From positions 1 through 64,000 of the forward strand of contig JAAWAD010000073.1 in the NCBI GenBank assembly GCA_022791995.1: DNA of 64,000 bases, given 5' to 3'. Position 1 is the first letter of the stretch, and every line of letters begins with the position of its first letter. The translations under genes and the position numbers were made by a program. Origin of the DNA: Lawsonibacter sp. (GTDB lineage: Bacteria > Bacillota > Clostridia > Oscillospirales > Oscillospiraceae). The notes under the pieces were generated by a model, which saw only the letters and a list, made by a program, of their open reading frames with translations, searched no databases and was not told where the DNA came from. This document shows positions 51,931 through 60,360 of the stretch, piece after piece.

Positions 51931-52989
51931 ATGGCACAGTTGATAGACTATTTGAAACGTTCTGTGGACGATCAGGCCTCTGACCTGTTTATTGTGGCGG
52001 GGGGGCAGGTGTGCGAAAAGCTGGAGCAGCACATGACCCCCATCAGTGAGGAGAAGGTGTTTCCCAAGGAGACCGAGGTGCTGATTCGAGAGCTCTATAC
52101 CCTGGCAGACCGGCCGATGGAGCACTTTCTGAGCCGGGGGGATGACGACTTCTCCTTCTCGGTGCCCGGTCTGGCCCGGTTCCGGGTGAACGCCTACCGG
52201 CAGAGGGGCTCCCTGGCGGCGGTGGTTCGGGTGGTGGCCTTTGACATCCCCTCCTGGGAGAAGCTGCGCATTCCAGAGCAGGTGATGAATCTTGCCAATG
52301 TGTCCCACGGCATGGTGCTGGTCACTGGCACGGCGGGCAGCGGCAAATCTACCACCCAGGCCTGTATCCTGAACCAGATCAATGAGACCCGTGAGTGCCA
52401 TATTATCACGCTCGAGGACCCCATCGAGTACCTGCACCGGAACAAGCGGAGCATCGTCAGCCAACGGGAGATTGCCATTGACACAGAAAATTACCTCTCC
52501 GCCCTCCGGTCCTGCCTGCGGCAGGCTCCCGATGTCATCCAGCTGGGGGAGATGCGGGACCCGGAGACCATCCATACCGCCATGACAGCGGCAGAGACGG
52601 GACATCTGCTGATTGCAACCCTTCACACCAAGGGGGCGGTGAACACCATTGACCGGATTGTGGATACCTTCCCCAGCGGCCAGCAGGATCAGATTCGGAT
52701 GCAGCTTTGTATGGTGCTGCGCACGGTGGTGTCTCAGCAGCTGCTCCCTGGGGCTAAGGGGGATCTGGTCCCCGCCTTTGAGATTATGCAGATGAACAAC
52801 GCCATCCGCAGCATGATTCGAGAGAATAAGACGCATCAGATCGACAATGCCATTGCCGCCGGCAGCAGCGAGGGTATGATGACCATGGACCAGTGCATCC
52901 TGTCCCGGTTCAAGGCCGGGCTGATTACAGCGGAGACCGCTTTGAACTTTGCGGACAACCCCGACCAGCTTCGCCGGCGCATGGGATGA
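51931..52989 (+). CDS. PilT-class type IV pilus/T2SS ATPase
   Basis: Walker A GTAGSGKST, Asp box ITLEDPIEYLH, Walker B region VIQLGEMRDPET, TLHTKGA; 352 aa and no tetracysteine region. Confidence 0.92.
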   Translation: MAQLIDYLKRSVDDQASDLFIVAGGQVCEKLEQHMTPISEEKVFPKETEVLIRELYTLADRPMEHFLSRGDDDFSFSVPGLARFRVNAYRQRGSLAAVVRVVAFDIPSWEKLRIPEQVMNLANVSHGMVLVTGTAGSGKSTTQACILNQINETRECHIITLEDPIEYLHRNKRSIVSQREIAIDTENYLSALRSCLRQAPDVIQLGEMRDPETIHTAMTAAETGHLLIATLHTKGAVNTIDRIVDTFPSGQQDQIRMQLCMVLRTVVSQQLLPGAKGDLVPAFEIMQMNNAIRSMIRENKTHQIDNAIAAGSSEGMMTMDQCILSRFKAGLITAETALNFADNPDQLRRRMG

Positions 52990-53026
52990 GAAAAATACGC
53001 TGAAAAAGTGGGAATACAGCCTCACG

Positions 53027-53062
53027 GGCAGAGGCGGCAAGCAGCCGCCTCTGCCGTTTTTT
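53027..53062 (+). terminator. Rho-independent terminator
   Basis: GGCAGAGGCGGC aagca GCCGCCTCTGCC gTTTTTT. Confidence 0.9.
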
Positions 53063-53184
53063 GGCACATCCGGCGCGCAGGTGCTCATCTTGCATTGATA
53101 TGTTTTGATAAAAATATATCTTTCTGTGATATATCTATGCAAAATGCCGTCCGAGATTTCCCGGGCGGTATTGCCTCCAGAAAA

Positions 53185-53224
53185 CAGCAGGAGAACCCCG
53201 GATACGGGGCTCTCCTGCTGTTTT
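53185..53224. terminator. Terminator of GntR gene (bidirectional)
   Basis: CAGCAGGAGA acCCCGgataCGGGgc TCTCCTGCTG flanked by AAAA/TTTT. Confidence 0.85.
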
Positions 53225-53226
53225 GC

Positions 53227-53889
53227 TTACTGGGGGTTGTTTTGAATCGCGTTCAGGGAGCGGATCATGGAGTAGTTGATGTGCAGAATGACCGTGTCCC
53301 GGATGTCGTGTTCATTTTCCCGGAGAAGGGCATCGATAATGGCACAGTGCTGAGCCAAATCATCCTCCCGGGCGTTGACAGCATTTTTTAGTGCGGCGTA
53401 CATGGCCAGACGGGCCTGGATGAGCATCAGACGGTTGTACATTTCCATTAAAATCTTGTTGTCTGTGATGGAGATCAGGTAGGCGTGAAAGTCGATATCC
53501 AGCAGAAACCGGTCCAGGTCGGGGGCATCCGCCGACTGCTGGAAGCTCTGCTGGTACTGAATCAGCCGTCCCTTGGAGTAGAGGGTTTTGTACTCCTCAA
53601 TGACGGTGGGCTCAATCAGCTTTCGGGTCTGATACAGGTCCTTGACGCTTTTCTCCGTCATCAGGGAGATGCGCATTCCCTTGCGGGGGAAGATGTCTAC
53701 CATCCCCTCCTTTTGCAGCAGCAGCAGGGCCTCCCGCAGGGGGGTACGGCCAAATCCGGTCTCTTCCACCAGCAGCTTTTCGTTCAGCTCCTGCCCGGGC
53801 AGGTATTCGCAGCGCATAATTTTCTGATACAGATAGTCATAAGCCTGGTTTGCCATCGGGCGGATCTGTTTTTCGGGCATATTCTGCAC
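53227..53889 (-). CDS. GntR family (FadR-type) transcriptional regulator
   Basis: AYDYLYQKIMRCEYLPGQELNEKLLVEETGFGRTPLREALLLLQKEGMVDIFPRKGMRIS plus FCD-like domain. Confidence 0.93.
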   Translation of the reverse strand: MQNMPEKQIRPMANQAYDYLYQKIMRCEYLPGQELNEKLLVEETGFGRTPLREALLLLQKEGMVDIFPRKGMRISLMTEKSVKDLYQTRKLIEPTVIEEYKTLYSKGRLIQYQQSFQQSADAPDLDRFLLDIDFHAYLISITDNKILMEMYNRLMLIQARLAMYAALKNAVNAREDDLAQHCAIIDALLRENEHDIRDTVILHINYSMIRSLNAIQNNPQ

Positions 53890-54004
53890 CCTCTTTTCCG
53901 TTTTTCTGAGCGAACATCTCTCTGATCGAGGGGCCCAGTCAATTTATACAAATATCATACACAAAGTTTGGTGAAAAAGCAAGTGGGCAAAGGATAAAAA
54001 TTGG

Positions 54005-54048
54005 TTGATTTATATTAGATGCGATGATATAATACCTGTGATATATCA
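54005..54048 (+). promoter_or_regulatory. Promoter with overlapping GntR-type operator
   Basis: TTGATT N17 TATAAT (54028-54033), then palindrome TGATATATCA (54039-54048) over the predicted +1. Confidence 0.65.
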
Positions 54049-54089
54049 AAGAAAACCCAGCATCCGAAAGGAAAGGAGCCGCATCCCTC

Positions 54090-55184
54090 ATGAACACAGC
54101 AGATACCAAGCTAAAGGATATCCGCCTGTATCAGGCAATCAGCAAAATCAGTCAGCCCATTGCTGACTCCACCCATGACATCAGCAAGATCGCCTTCTAC
54201 ATCCTGGAGGTGGAGACCGCCGGCGGCGTGACCGGACAGGGCTACCTCCTCAGCTTCCACTACAGCCCCAACGCCATCGAGGGGGCGTTGAAGGACCTGC
54301 GCCGGTTCATCCTGGAACGGGACTACCATGTGTACGAGACTCTCCAGGTTCAGCGGGACTACGAGCAGGAAAGCGAGTATTTCGGGATTGTCGGTCTTCA
54401 GCGCTGGGCCCTGGCTACCCTGAATGTGGCCATGTGGGACGCCTGGAGCCGGACAAACGGCCAGCCCATCTACCGGATGTTCGGCTGTCACCGCAGGCCC
54501 ATCCCCGTCTATGGCAGCGGCGGCTGGATCAGCTACAGCGACGAAGAGTTGGTGGACGAGGTGGTCAACTACAAGAAGCGGGGCTTCACCGCGGTGAAGA
54601 TCAAGGTGGGCAGCCCGGACATGGAGCGGGATATCCGCCGGCTCCATCTGGTGCGGGAGGCCGTGGGCCCCCAGGTGAAGATTATGATGGACGCCAACCA
54701 GGGCATGGATGTGCCCAGCGCCGTCAAGCTCATCAGCCAGGTGGAGGATCTGGGCATCTTCTGGTTCGAGGAGCCGGTGGTGAACACCGACTTCGAGGGC
54801 TATGCCACCATCCACGCCAAGACGAAGATCAGCCTTGCCATGGGGGAGCGAGAGTACAGCACTGTAGCTCTGCGGGAGCTCATCGGACGCCGGGCCCTGG
54901 ATCTGTGGCAGCCTGACCTGATCCGCCTGGGCGGAGTGGAGGCCTGGCGGGACAGCGCCGCTCTGGCCAACGCCTACAATATCCCTGTGCTGCCCCACTA
55001 CTATAAGGACTATGATGTCCCCCTGCTGGCTACCGTGGCCAACCCCTACGGAGCGGAGAGCTTTGACTGGATCGACGCCATCATTGACCAGCCCATGACC
55101 ATCGACAACGGCTTTGCCCTGCCCCGGGCGGGTGAGGGCTGGGGCTTCCGCTTCTTGCCCCAGGCCATGACCGAGGTAAAGTGA
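54090..55184 (+). CDS. Mandelate racemase/muconate lactonizing (enolase) superfamily enzyme
   Basis: KIKVGS (KxK), MMDANQGMDV, WFEEPVVNTD, AMGEREYS, DLIRLGGVEAWRDSAALANAYNIPVLPH. Confidence 0.92.
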   Translation: MNTADTKLKDIRLYQAISKISQPIADSTHDISKIAFYILEVETAGGVTGQGYLLSFHYSPNAIEGALKDLRRFILERDYHVYETLQVQRDYEQESEYFGIVGLQRWALATLNVAMWDAWSRTNGQPIYRMFGCHRRPIPVYGSGGWISYSDEELVDEVVNYKKRGFTAVKIKVGSPDMERDIRRLHLVREAVGPQVKIMMDANQGMDVPSAVKLISQVEDLGIFWFEEPVVNTDFEGYATIHAKTKISLAMGEREYSTVALRELIGRRALDLWQPDLIRLGGVEAWRDSAALANAYNIPVLPHYYKDYDVPLLATVANPYGAESFDWIDAIIDQPMTIDNGFALPRAGEGWGFRFLPQAMTEVK

Positions 55185-55193
55185 GGCGTTTTC

Positions 55194-56243
55194 ATGGACA
55201 CAATGCACGCCATAGTCATTGAGGCCCCGGGAAAGGCCGCCGTGCTGGAGCGCCCGATTCCCCAGCCCAAGGAGGGGGAGGCCCTGCTGAAAATGCTGGT
55301 GGGCGGGGTGTGCGGAAGCGATTTGGCCTCCTACCGGGGGCAGTCGGCCTATGTCAGCTACCCCCGCACCATCGGCCATGAGTTCGCCGCCCAGGTGGTG
55401 GAGACGCCCCCCAACGAGTTTGGCATCCGTCTGGGGATGGTAGTGACAGGCAACCCCTATTTCAACTGTGGCCAGTGCTACAGCTGCCGCCGGGGGTTTG
55501 TCAACGCCTGTGTGAACAACCAGACAATGGGAGTTCAGCGGGAGGGGGCCTTCTCCGAGTACTTCACCATGCCGGTGGAGCGCCTGTACGACGGACAGGG
55601 TATTGCCCCCAAGGCCCTGGCGCTGGTGGAGCCCTTCTGCATCAGCTATCACGGAGTCAGCCGGGTCCGCCCTCAGCCGGGGGAGAAGGTTCTGGTAATG
55701 GGAGCGGGAGCCATCGGTACCTTGGCGGCAGTGGCTGCCAAGTGCTTCGGCGCCCAGGCATATATCACCGATGTGGCTCCCGGTAAGGTAGAGGCGGCCG
55801 TGCAGGACTTTGGCCTGGACGGGGGCTTTGTCAACGACAGTCCCCAGGCCCTGGAGCGCTTCCGTCAGGAGATCACCGGAGAGGACGGTTTTGACGTCAC
55901 CGTGGAGGCGGTGGGGGCCCCGGCCACCTTCCTGGACTGTGTCTGGGCGGCGGCCAGCCGGGGCCGTATGGTGGTCATCGGTGTGGCCAAACACAGCGCC
56001 GATTTCAACTTCCTGGAGCTCCAGCGCAAGGAGCTGACTATCACCGGCAGCCGGGGGGCCACCAAAGAGGATTTTGCCGCCGTACTGAAGCTGGTGCGGG
56101 AAGGGGCGGTGGATCTGACACGGCTGCTCTCCCGGACCTACCCCAGCCGAGAGGCCGCTGCGGCCTTTCAGGACATGGATCAACACGCCGTGCAGATTAC
56201 CAAGGCGGAATTTGCGTTTTGTGATCCGACCTCTGAAATATAA
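55194..56243 (+). CDS. Zinc-binding alcohol dehydrogenase (sorbitol/galactonate-DH-like MDR)
   Basis: GGVCGSDLASYRG, IGHEFAAQV, GNPYFNCGQCYSCRRGFVNAC, VLVMGAGAIGTLAAVAAK. Confidence 0.92.
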   Translation: MDTMHAIVIEAPGKAAVLERPIPQPKEGEALLKMLVGGVCGSDLASYRGQSAYVSYPRTIGHEFAAQVVETPPNEFGIRLGMVVTGNPYFNCGQCYSCRRGFVNACVNNQTMGVQREGAFSEYFTMPVERLYDGQGIAPKALALVEPFCISYHGVSRVRPQPGEKVLVMGAGAIGTLAAVAAKCFGAQAYITDVAPGKVEAAVQDFGLDGGFVNDSPQALERFRQEITGEDGFDVTVEAVGAPATFLDCVWAAASRGRMVVIGVAKHSADFNFLELQRKELTITGSRGATKEDFAAVLKLVREGAVDLTRLLSRTYPSREAAAAFQDMDQHAVQITKAEFAFCDPTSEI

Positions 56244-56254
56244 AAAGTTTCGGG

Positions 56255-56316
56255 CCGCCCTTTTCAAAGGGCGGTGGGTCCAGGGCAAAGCCCTGGCGGG
56301 TTTGGGCGGAGCCCAA
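56255..56316. repeat. Triple-hairpin intergenic repeat (REP-like)
   Basis: CCGCCCTTT-tc-AAAGGGCGG, CCAGGGC-aaa-GCCCTGG, TTGGGC-gga-GCCCAA in tandem. Confidence 0.7.
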
Positions 56317-56399
56317 GGCGTTCGTTGCCAGTTGTACTCACGATACCCCTGCACCGAAGAGAACCAAATCAACACTGAAAAAGAAAGGAAAAAACTGTC

Positions 56400-57494
56400 A
56401 TGAAAAAGAAACTTGCACTCCTGCTCTCCGCGGCTCTGTGTCTGAGCCTCCTGGCCAGCTGCGGCGGGAAACCCGCCTCCTCTGGCGGAGCCACTTCCAG
56501 CGGCGGGACCTACGGCGGAACTTCCTCCGGCGCTGCCAGCTCCACCCCCGCGACCGCCCCCTCCGGGGACACTGTCACCATCCAGATCGGCTTCGAGAAT
56601 ACGCTGGAGGAGCCGATTGGCCAGGCTGTGCAGAAGTGGGCTGAGCTCCTGGAGGAGCAGAGCGGCGGCGCCATGAAGCTGGAGCTGTTCGCCAACAGCG
56701 CCCTGGGCTCCAAGAGTGAGCTCATTGACCAGATGGTTATGGGCGAGAACATCATCACCATCGCTGACGGTGCATTTTATGCGGATTACGGCGTGCCTGA
56801 TATGGGCATCATGTACGGTCCCTTCTTCTTTGAGACCTGGGACGACGTGTGGGCGCTTCTGGACAGCGACTGGTACGCCGAAAAGTGCCAGGAGCTGGCG
56901 GACAAGGGCCTGACCATCCTAGCCTCCAACTGGGTATACGGCGAGCGCGAGCTGATGACCAAGACCAAGGTAGTCACCCCCGCCGATGTGGCTGGACAGA
57001 AGATCCGTCTGGCCAACAGCCAGATCTATGTGGAGGGCTTCAACGCTCTGGGCGCCACCGCTGTGCCTATGGCCCTGGGCGATGTGTACACCGCACTTCA
57101 GAACGGCACCCTGGACGGTGTGGAGAACCCCCTGTCCACCCTGTACGGCCAGAGTTTCCAGGAGGTCACCAAGTACATCCTGATGACCGGCCACATCAAG
57201 AACTTCACCACCTGGTGCATCGGCACCAGTTACCTGAACACCCTCACCGCTGACCAGCAGGCGCTGCTGGTGAAGACCGGTGAGGAGGCTGGCCTGTACA
57301 ACAACGAGCTTCAGGCCGCTGCCAACGACGACTATGCCCAGAAGATGATTGACGCCGGCGTGGAAATCACAGAGCTCACCGAGGAGCAGATCGCCGAGTG
57401 GAAGGCTGCCGCCCAGTCCTTCTATGAGATGGGCAGCACCTTCGGCTGGAGCGACGGTCTGTACCAGACCACCCAGGCCGCGATGGGAAAGTAA
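56400..57494 (+). CDS. TRAP transporter substrate-binding protein, DctP family (lipoprotein)
   Basis: Lipobox LLASC; GGAMKLELFANSALGSKSELIDQMVMGENIITIADGAFYADYGVPDMGIMYGPFF. Confidence 0.95.
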   Translation: MKKKLALLLSAALCLSLLASCGGKPASSGGATSSGGTYGGTSSGAASSTPATAPSGDTVTIQIGFENTLEEPIGQAVQKWAELLEEQSGGAMKLELFANSALGSKSELIDQMVMGENIITIADGAFYADYGVPDMGIMYGPFFFETWDDVWALLDSDWYAEKCQELADKGLTILASNWVYGERELMTKTKVVTPADVAGQKIRLANSQIYVEGFNALGATAVPMALGDVYTALQNGTLDGVENPLSTLYGQSFQEVTKYILMTGHIKNFTTWCIGTSYLNTLTADQQALLVKTGEEAGLYNNELQAAANDDYAQKMIDAGVEITELTEEQIAEWKAAAQSFYEMGSTFGWSDGLYQTTQAAMGK

Positions 57495-57516
57495 TTCTCC
57501 TTAAAAACACGGAACC

Positions 57517-57546
57517 GGGAGGAGGGGCCGGAGGGCTCCTCCTCCC
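57517..57546 (+). terminator. Intra-operon stem-loop between SBP and small permease genes
   Basis: GGGAGGAGG (12-nt loop) CCTCCTCCC; no U tract. Confidence 0.65.
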
Positions 57547-57569
57547 ACGACTACCGGAGGACTTGAATC

Positions 57570-58070
57570 ATGAAAAAAATAATCAACGCCCTGGTCAAGG
57601 TGGAGATCATCGCCGCCGGCGCCATTCTGGTGGCCCTGATTCTCTGCACCTTCGGCGGCGTCATCATGCGCTATTGCTTCAGCAAGCCCTTCACCTGGGA
57701 GGAGGAGTTCCAGCTGGCCTGTATGGTGTGGATCACCTTCCTGGCGGCCTCTGTAGCGTTCCACACCCGGAGCCATGTGGCCATCGAGATCCTGGTGGAC
57801 ATGTTCCCCAAGCGGCTCCAGCAGGTGGTGGAGGTGTTCATCTTTCTGGTCATGTGGGGCATTATGGGCTACTTCTTCTTCCGCAGCATTGACTTTATCA
57901 GCGTGATTGCCAGCACCAGCCGGAAGACACCCATTCTGAAAATTCCTTACGCCTGGATCTACGGGGTGGCCCCGGTTTCCATCGTGCTGATGCTGATCAG
58001 CTACACCTATATGACCATCCAGGACGTTCTGGCCCGGCGCAGCGCCGGGGGAGAGGAGGGGAAGGCATGA
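57570..58070 (+). CDS. TRAP transporter small permease, DctQ family
   Basis: FTWEEEFQLACMVWITFLAASVAFHTRSHVAIEILVDMFP. Confidence 0.94.
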   Translation: MKKIINALVKVEIIAAGAILVALILCTFGGVIMRYCFSKPFTWEEEFQLACMVWITFLAASVAFHTRSHVAIEILVDMFPKRLQQVVEVFIFLVMWGIMGYFFFRSIDFISVIASTSRKTPILKIPYAWIYGVAPVSIVLMLISYTYMTIQDVLARRSAGGEEGKA

Positions 58071-59353
58071 ATACACCGGTTATCGCTATGGTTGTGGCGC
58101 TGCTGGTTCTCCTCTTTCTGAAGGTCCCGGTTTTTGCCTCGGTGCTGGGGGCCTCGGTGGTCTATTTCATCCTCAACCCCAACATTACCCCCGCCGTCTT
58201 CGGCCAGCAGGCCATTACCGGGACGGAGAGCGTCACTCTGTTGGCCATTCCCTTCTTTGTGTGTGCCGGAGTGCTGATGAACTACACCGGCGTCACTAAG
58301 CGAATTATGGATTTCTGTGCTGTGGTCACCGGGCGGATGTTCGGCGGCCTGTCCCAGGTGAACATTCTGTTGTCCACCCTGATGGGAGGACTGTCCGGCT
58401 CTGCCCTGGCCGATGCCGCTATGGAGGCCAAGATGCTGGTGCCCGAGATGGAGCGCCACGGTATCAGCAAGGCCTTCTCCACGGTGGTCACCGCCGCCTC
58501 CAGCATGATTACCCCCCTGATTCCCCCGGGCATCGGCCTGATCCTCTACGGCTGCATCGCCAACGTCTCCATCGGCAAGCTGTTCATTGCGGGCTTCGGC
58601 CCGGGAATCCTGCTGTGCGTTACCATGATGTTCATGGTGTCCCGCATTTCTCACAAGCGGGGGTATATGCCTCTGCGGAAGGAGAAGATGACCGGCTCCA
58701 TGTTCTGGAGGTCCTTCCGTCCCGCTGTGCTTCCCCTGTGCCTGCCCATTATCATCATCGGCGGGGTGCGTCTGGGGATCTTCACCGCCACCGAAGCCGG
58801 CTCTGTGGCCATTGTCTATGCCGCTGTGCTGGGTCTGTGGTACCGGGAGCTGGGAGTCAAGGAGTTTGCCACCAGCCTGAAGGAGACCCTGACCACCACC
58901 TCCTCCATCATGCTGATTGTGGCGGCAGCCTCCACCTTCTCCTGGATTCTGACCAAGGAGCGTATCCCCCAGCAGTTTACCGAGTGGCTAATCTCCGTGA
59001 TTGACAACAAGTGGGTTTTCCTTGTGGCGGTGGACATCTTCCTCATCTTTGTGGGCATGTTTGTAGAGGGCAACGCCAGCATGATCGTCCTGGTTCCCCT
59101 CTTCGCCCCCACCGCTACGGCTTATGGCATCGACCCCATCCATTTCGCTATGGTATTTATCTTTGCCAATGCCATAGGAGCCTTTACGCCTCCTATGGGC
59201 ACCCTGATGTTTGTCACCTGCGGCGTCACGGGCTGCAAGACCAAGGACTTCGTGAAGGAGGCTGTGCCCTTTTACATTCTCCTGTTCGGCTGTCTGCTGC
59301 TGCTGACCTTTGTTCCCGTATTCTCCACAGGGCTGGTGAATCTGATCTACTGA
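58067..59353 (+). CDS. TRAP transporter large permease, DctM family
   Basis: LLAIPFFVCAGVLMNYTGVTKRIMDFCAVVTGRMFGGLSQVNILLSTLMGGLSGSALADAAMEAKML; ATGA overlap. Confidence 0.95.
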   Translation: MNTPVIAMVVALLVLLFLKVPVFASVLGASVVYFILNPNITPAVFGQQAITGTESVTLLAIPFFVCAGVLMNYTGVTKRIMDFCAVVTGRMFGGLSQVNILLSTLMGGLSGSALADAAMEAKMLVPEMERHGISKAFSTVVTAASSMITPLIPPGIGLILYGCIANVSIGKLFIAGFGPGILLCVTMMFMVSRISHKRGYMPLRKEKMTGSMFWRSFRPAVLPLCLPIIIIGGVRLGIFTATEAGSVAIVYAAVLGLWYRELGVKEFATSLKETLTTTSSIMLIVAAASTFSWILTKERIPQQFTEWLISVIDNKWVFLVAVDIFLIFVGMFVEGNASMIVLVPLFAPTATAYGIDPIHFAMVFIFANAIGAFTPPMGTLMFVTCGVTGCKTKDFVKEAVPFYILLFGCLLLLTFVPVFSTGLVNLIY

Positions 59354-59364
59354 TACCAAATGAG

Positions 59365-59396
59365 AAGGCGGCGCGATGTTGCATCGTGCCGCCTTT
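59365..59396. terminator. Terminator after second TRAP operon
   Basis: AAGGCGGCgCGAT gttgc ATCGtGCCGCCTT. Confidence 0.8.
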
Positions 59397-59398
59397 GT

Positions 59399-60355
59399 CT
59401 ATGGAGTGCCCTGTGCCGCCTCCGCGCCGGAAGAGGGGGTGTCCAGAGAGAGAACCATATCCCGTTTGGGAACCCGGTCCCAGGAAAAGAGGGGGAGAAG
59501 CTCCCGGGGGGAGACAGGCCGGTATTCGGGCAGGAGTCCGGCTGCGTGGGCCAGGCGGCCTACCAACTCCGGGGCGGTGTACACCTCCTGGAGCTGTCCC
59601 AGCTCCAGATCCCGGTCCCGCTTAGCCAGCCGCCGCCCGTCGGGGGCCAGGAGAAGGGGGACATGTGCATACTCGGGGTGAGGCAGGCGCAGCTGCTGCT
59701 GGAGCCACAGCTGCCGGGGGGTGGAGGACAGCAGGTCGCTTCCCCGGACCACTTGGGTCACCCCCATGGCGGCGTCATCCACCACGACCGCCAGCTGATA
59801 GGCATACACGCCGTCGGACCGGCGGAGGATAAAGTCGTCTTGCGCCAGCTGTTCCGAGACAACCCCCTGAAGAAGATCCGAAAAGAGGACCGTTTCCTCT
59901 GGGGCGTGAATTCTCCAGGCGGGGCGGCGTGTTCTGGCCAGCACTTCCCGCTCCGCCGGAGTCAGACTGCGGCACCGGCCGTCATAGAGGGCGGTGCCGT
60001 CGGAGCGGTGGGGGGCGGAGGCGGTCAGCCGCTCTGCCCGGGTGCAGAAGCAGGGATAGACCAGCCCCTGCGCCTCCAGGGCGCGGAAGGCCTGGGCATA
60101 GGCCTCGGTCCGCCGGCTTTGATATACCGGCTCCCCGTCCCAGTCCAGCCCCAGCCACTCCAGGTCCCGCATCACCTGGTCGCAGAAGGCGGGGCGGCAC
60201 CGGTCCGGGTCCAGGTCCTCCAGCCGAAGGACCATTTCTCCTGAACAGCTCCGGGCGGCCAGCCAGGCAAGCAGACAGGACCACAGGTTGCCCAGGTGCA
60301 TTCGGCCGCTGGGGCTGGGGGCGAAGCGGCCCCGCACCGGGATTTTCTTTTCCAT
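59399..60355 (-). CDS. gluQ: tRNA glutamyl-Q(34) synthetase
   Basis: RGRFAPSPSGRMHLGNL; Zn motif CFC...YDGRC (CxC...YxxxC); lacks the GluRS anticodon-binding domain (318 aa). Confidence 0.9.
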   Translation of the reverse strand: MEKKIPVRGRFAPSPSGRMHLGNLWSCLLAWLAARSCSGEMVLRLEDLDPDRCRPAFCDQVMRDLEWLGLDWDGEPVYQSRRTEAYAQAFRALEAQGLVYPCFCTRAERLTASAPHRSDGTALYDGRCRSLTPAEREVLARTRRPAWRIHAPEETVLFSDLLQGVVSEQLAQDDFILRRSDGVYAYQLAVVVDDAAMGVTQVVRGSDLLSSTPRQLWLQQQLRLPHPEYAHVPLLLAPDGRRLAKRDRDLELGQLQEVYTAPELVGRLAHAAGLLPEYRPVSPRELLPLFSWDRVPKRDMVLSLDTPSSGAEAAQGTP

Positions 60356-60360
60356 AAGGC

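Noticed and set aside
54111-56375. 754-aa minus-strand ORF
   Set aside because: Antisense to the enolase-superfamily and ADH genes; low-complexity His/Gly/Ala/Leu composition without motifs.
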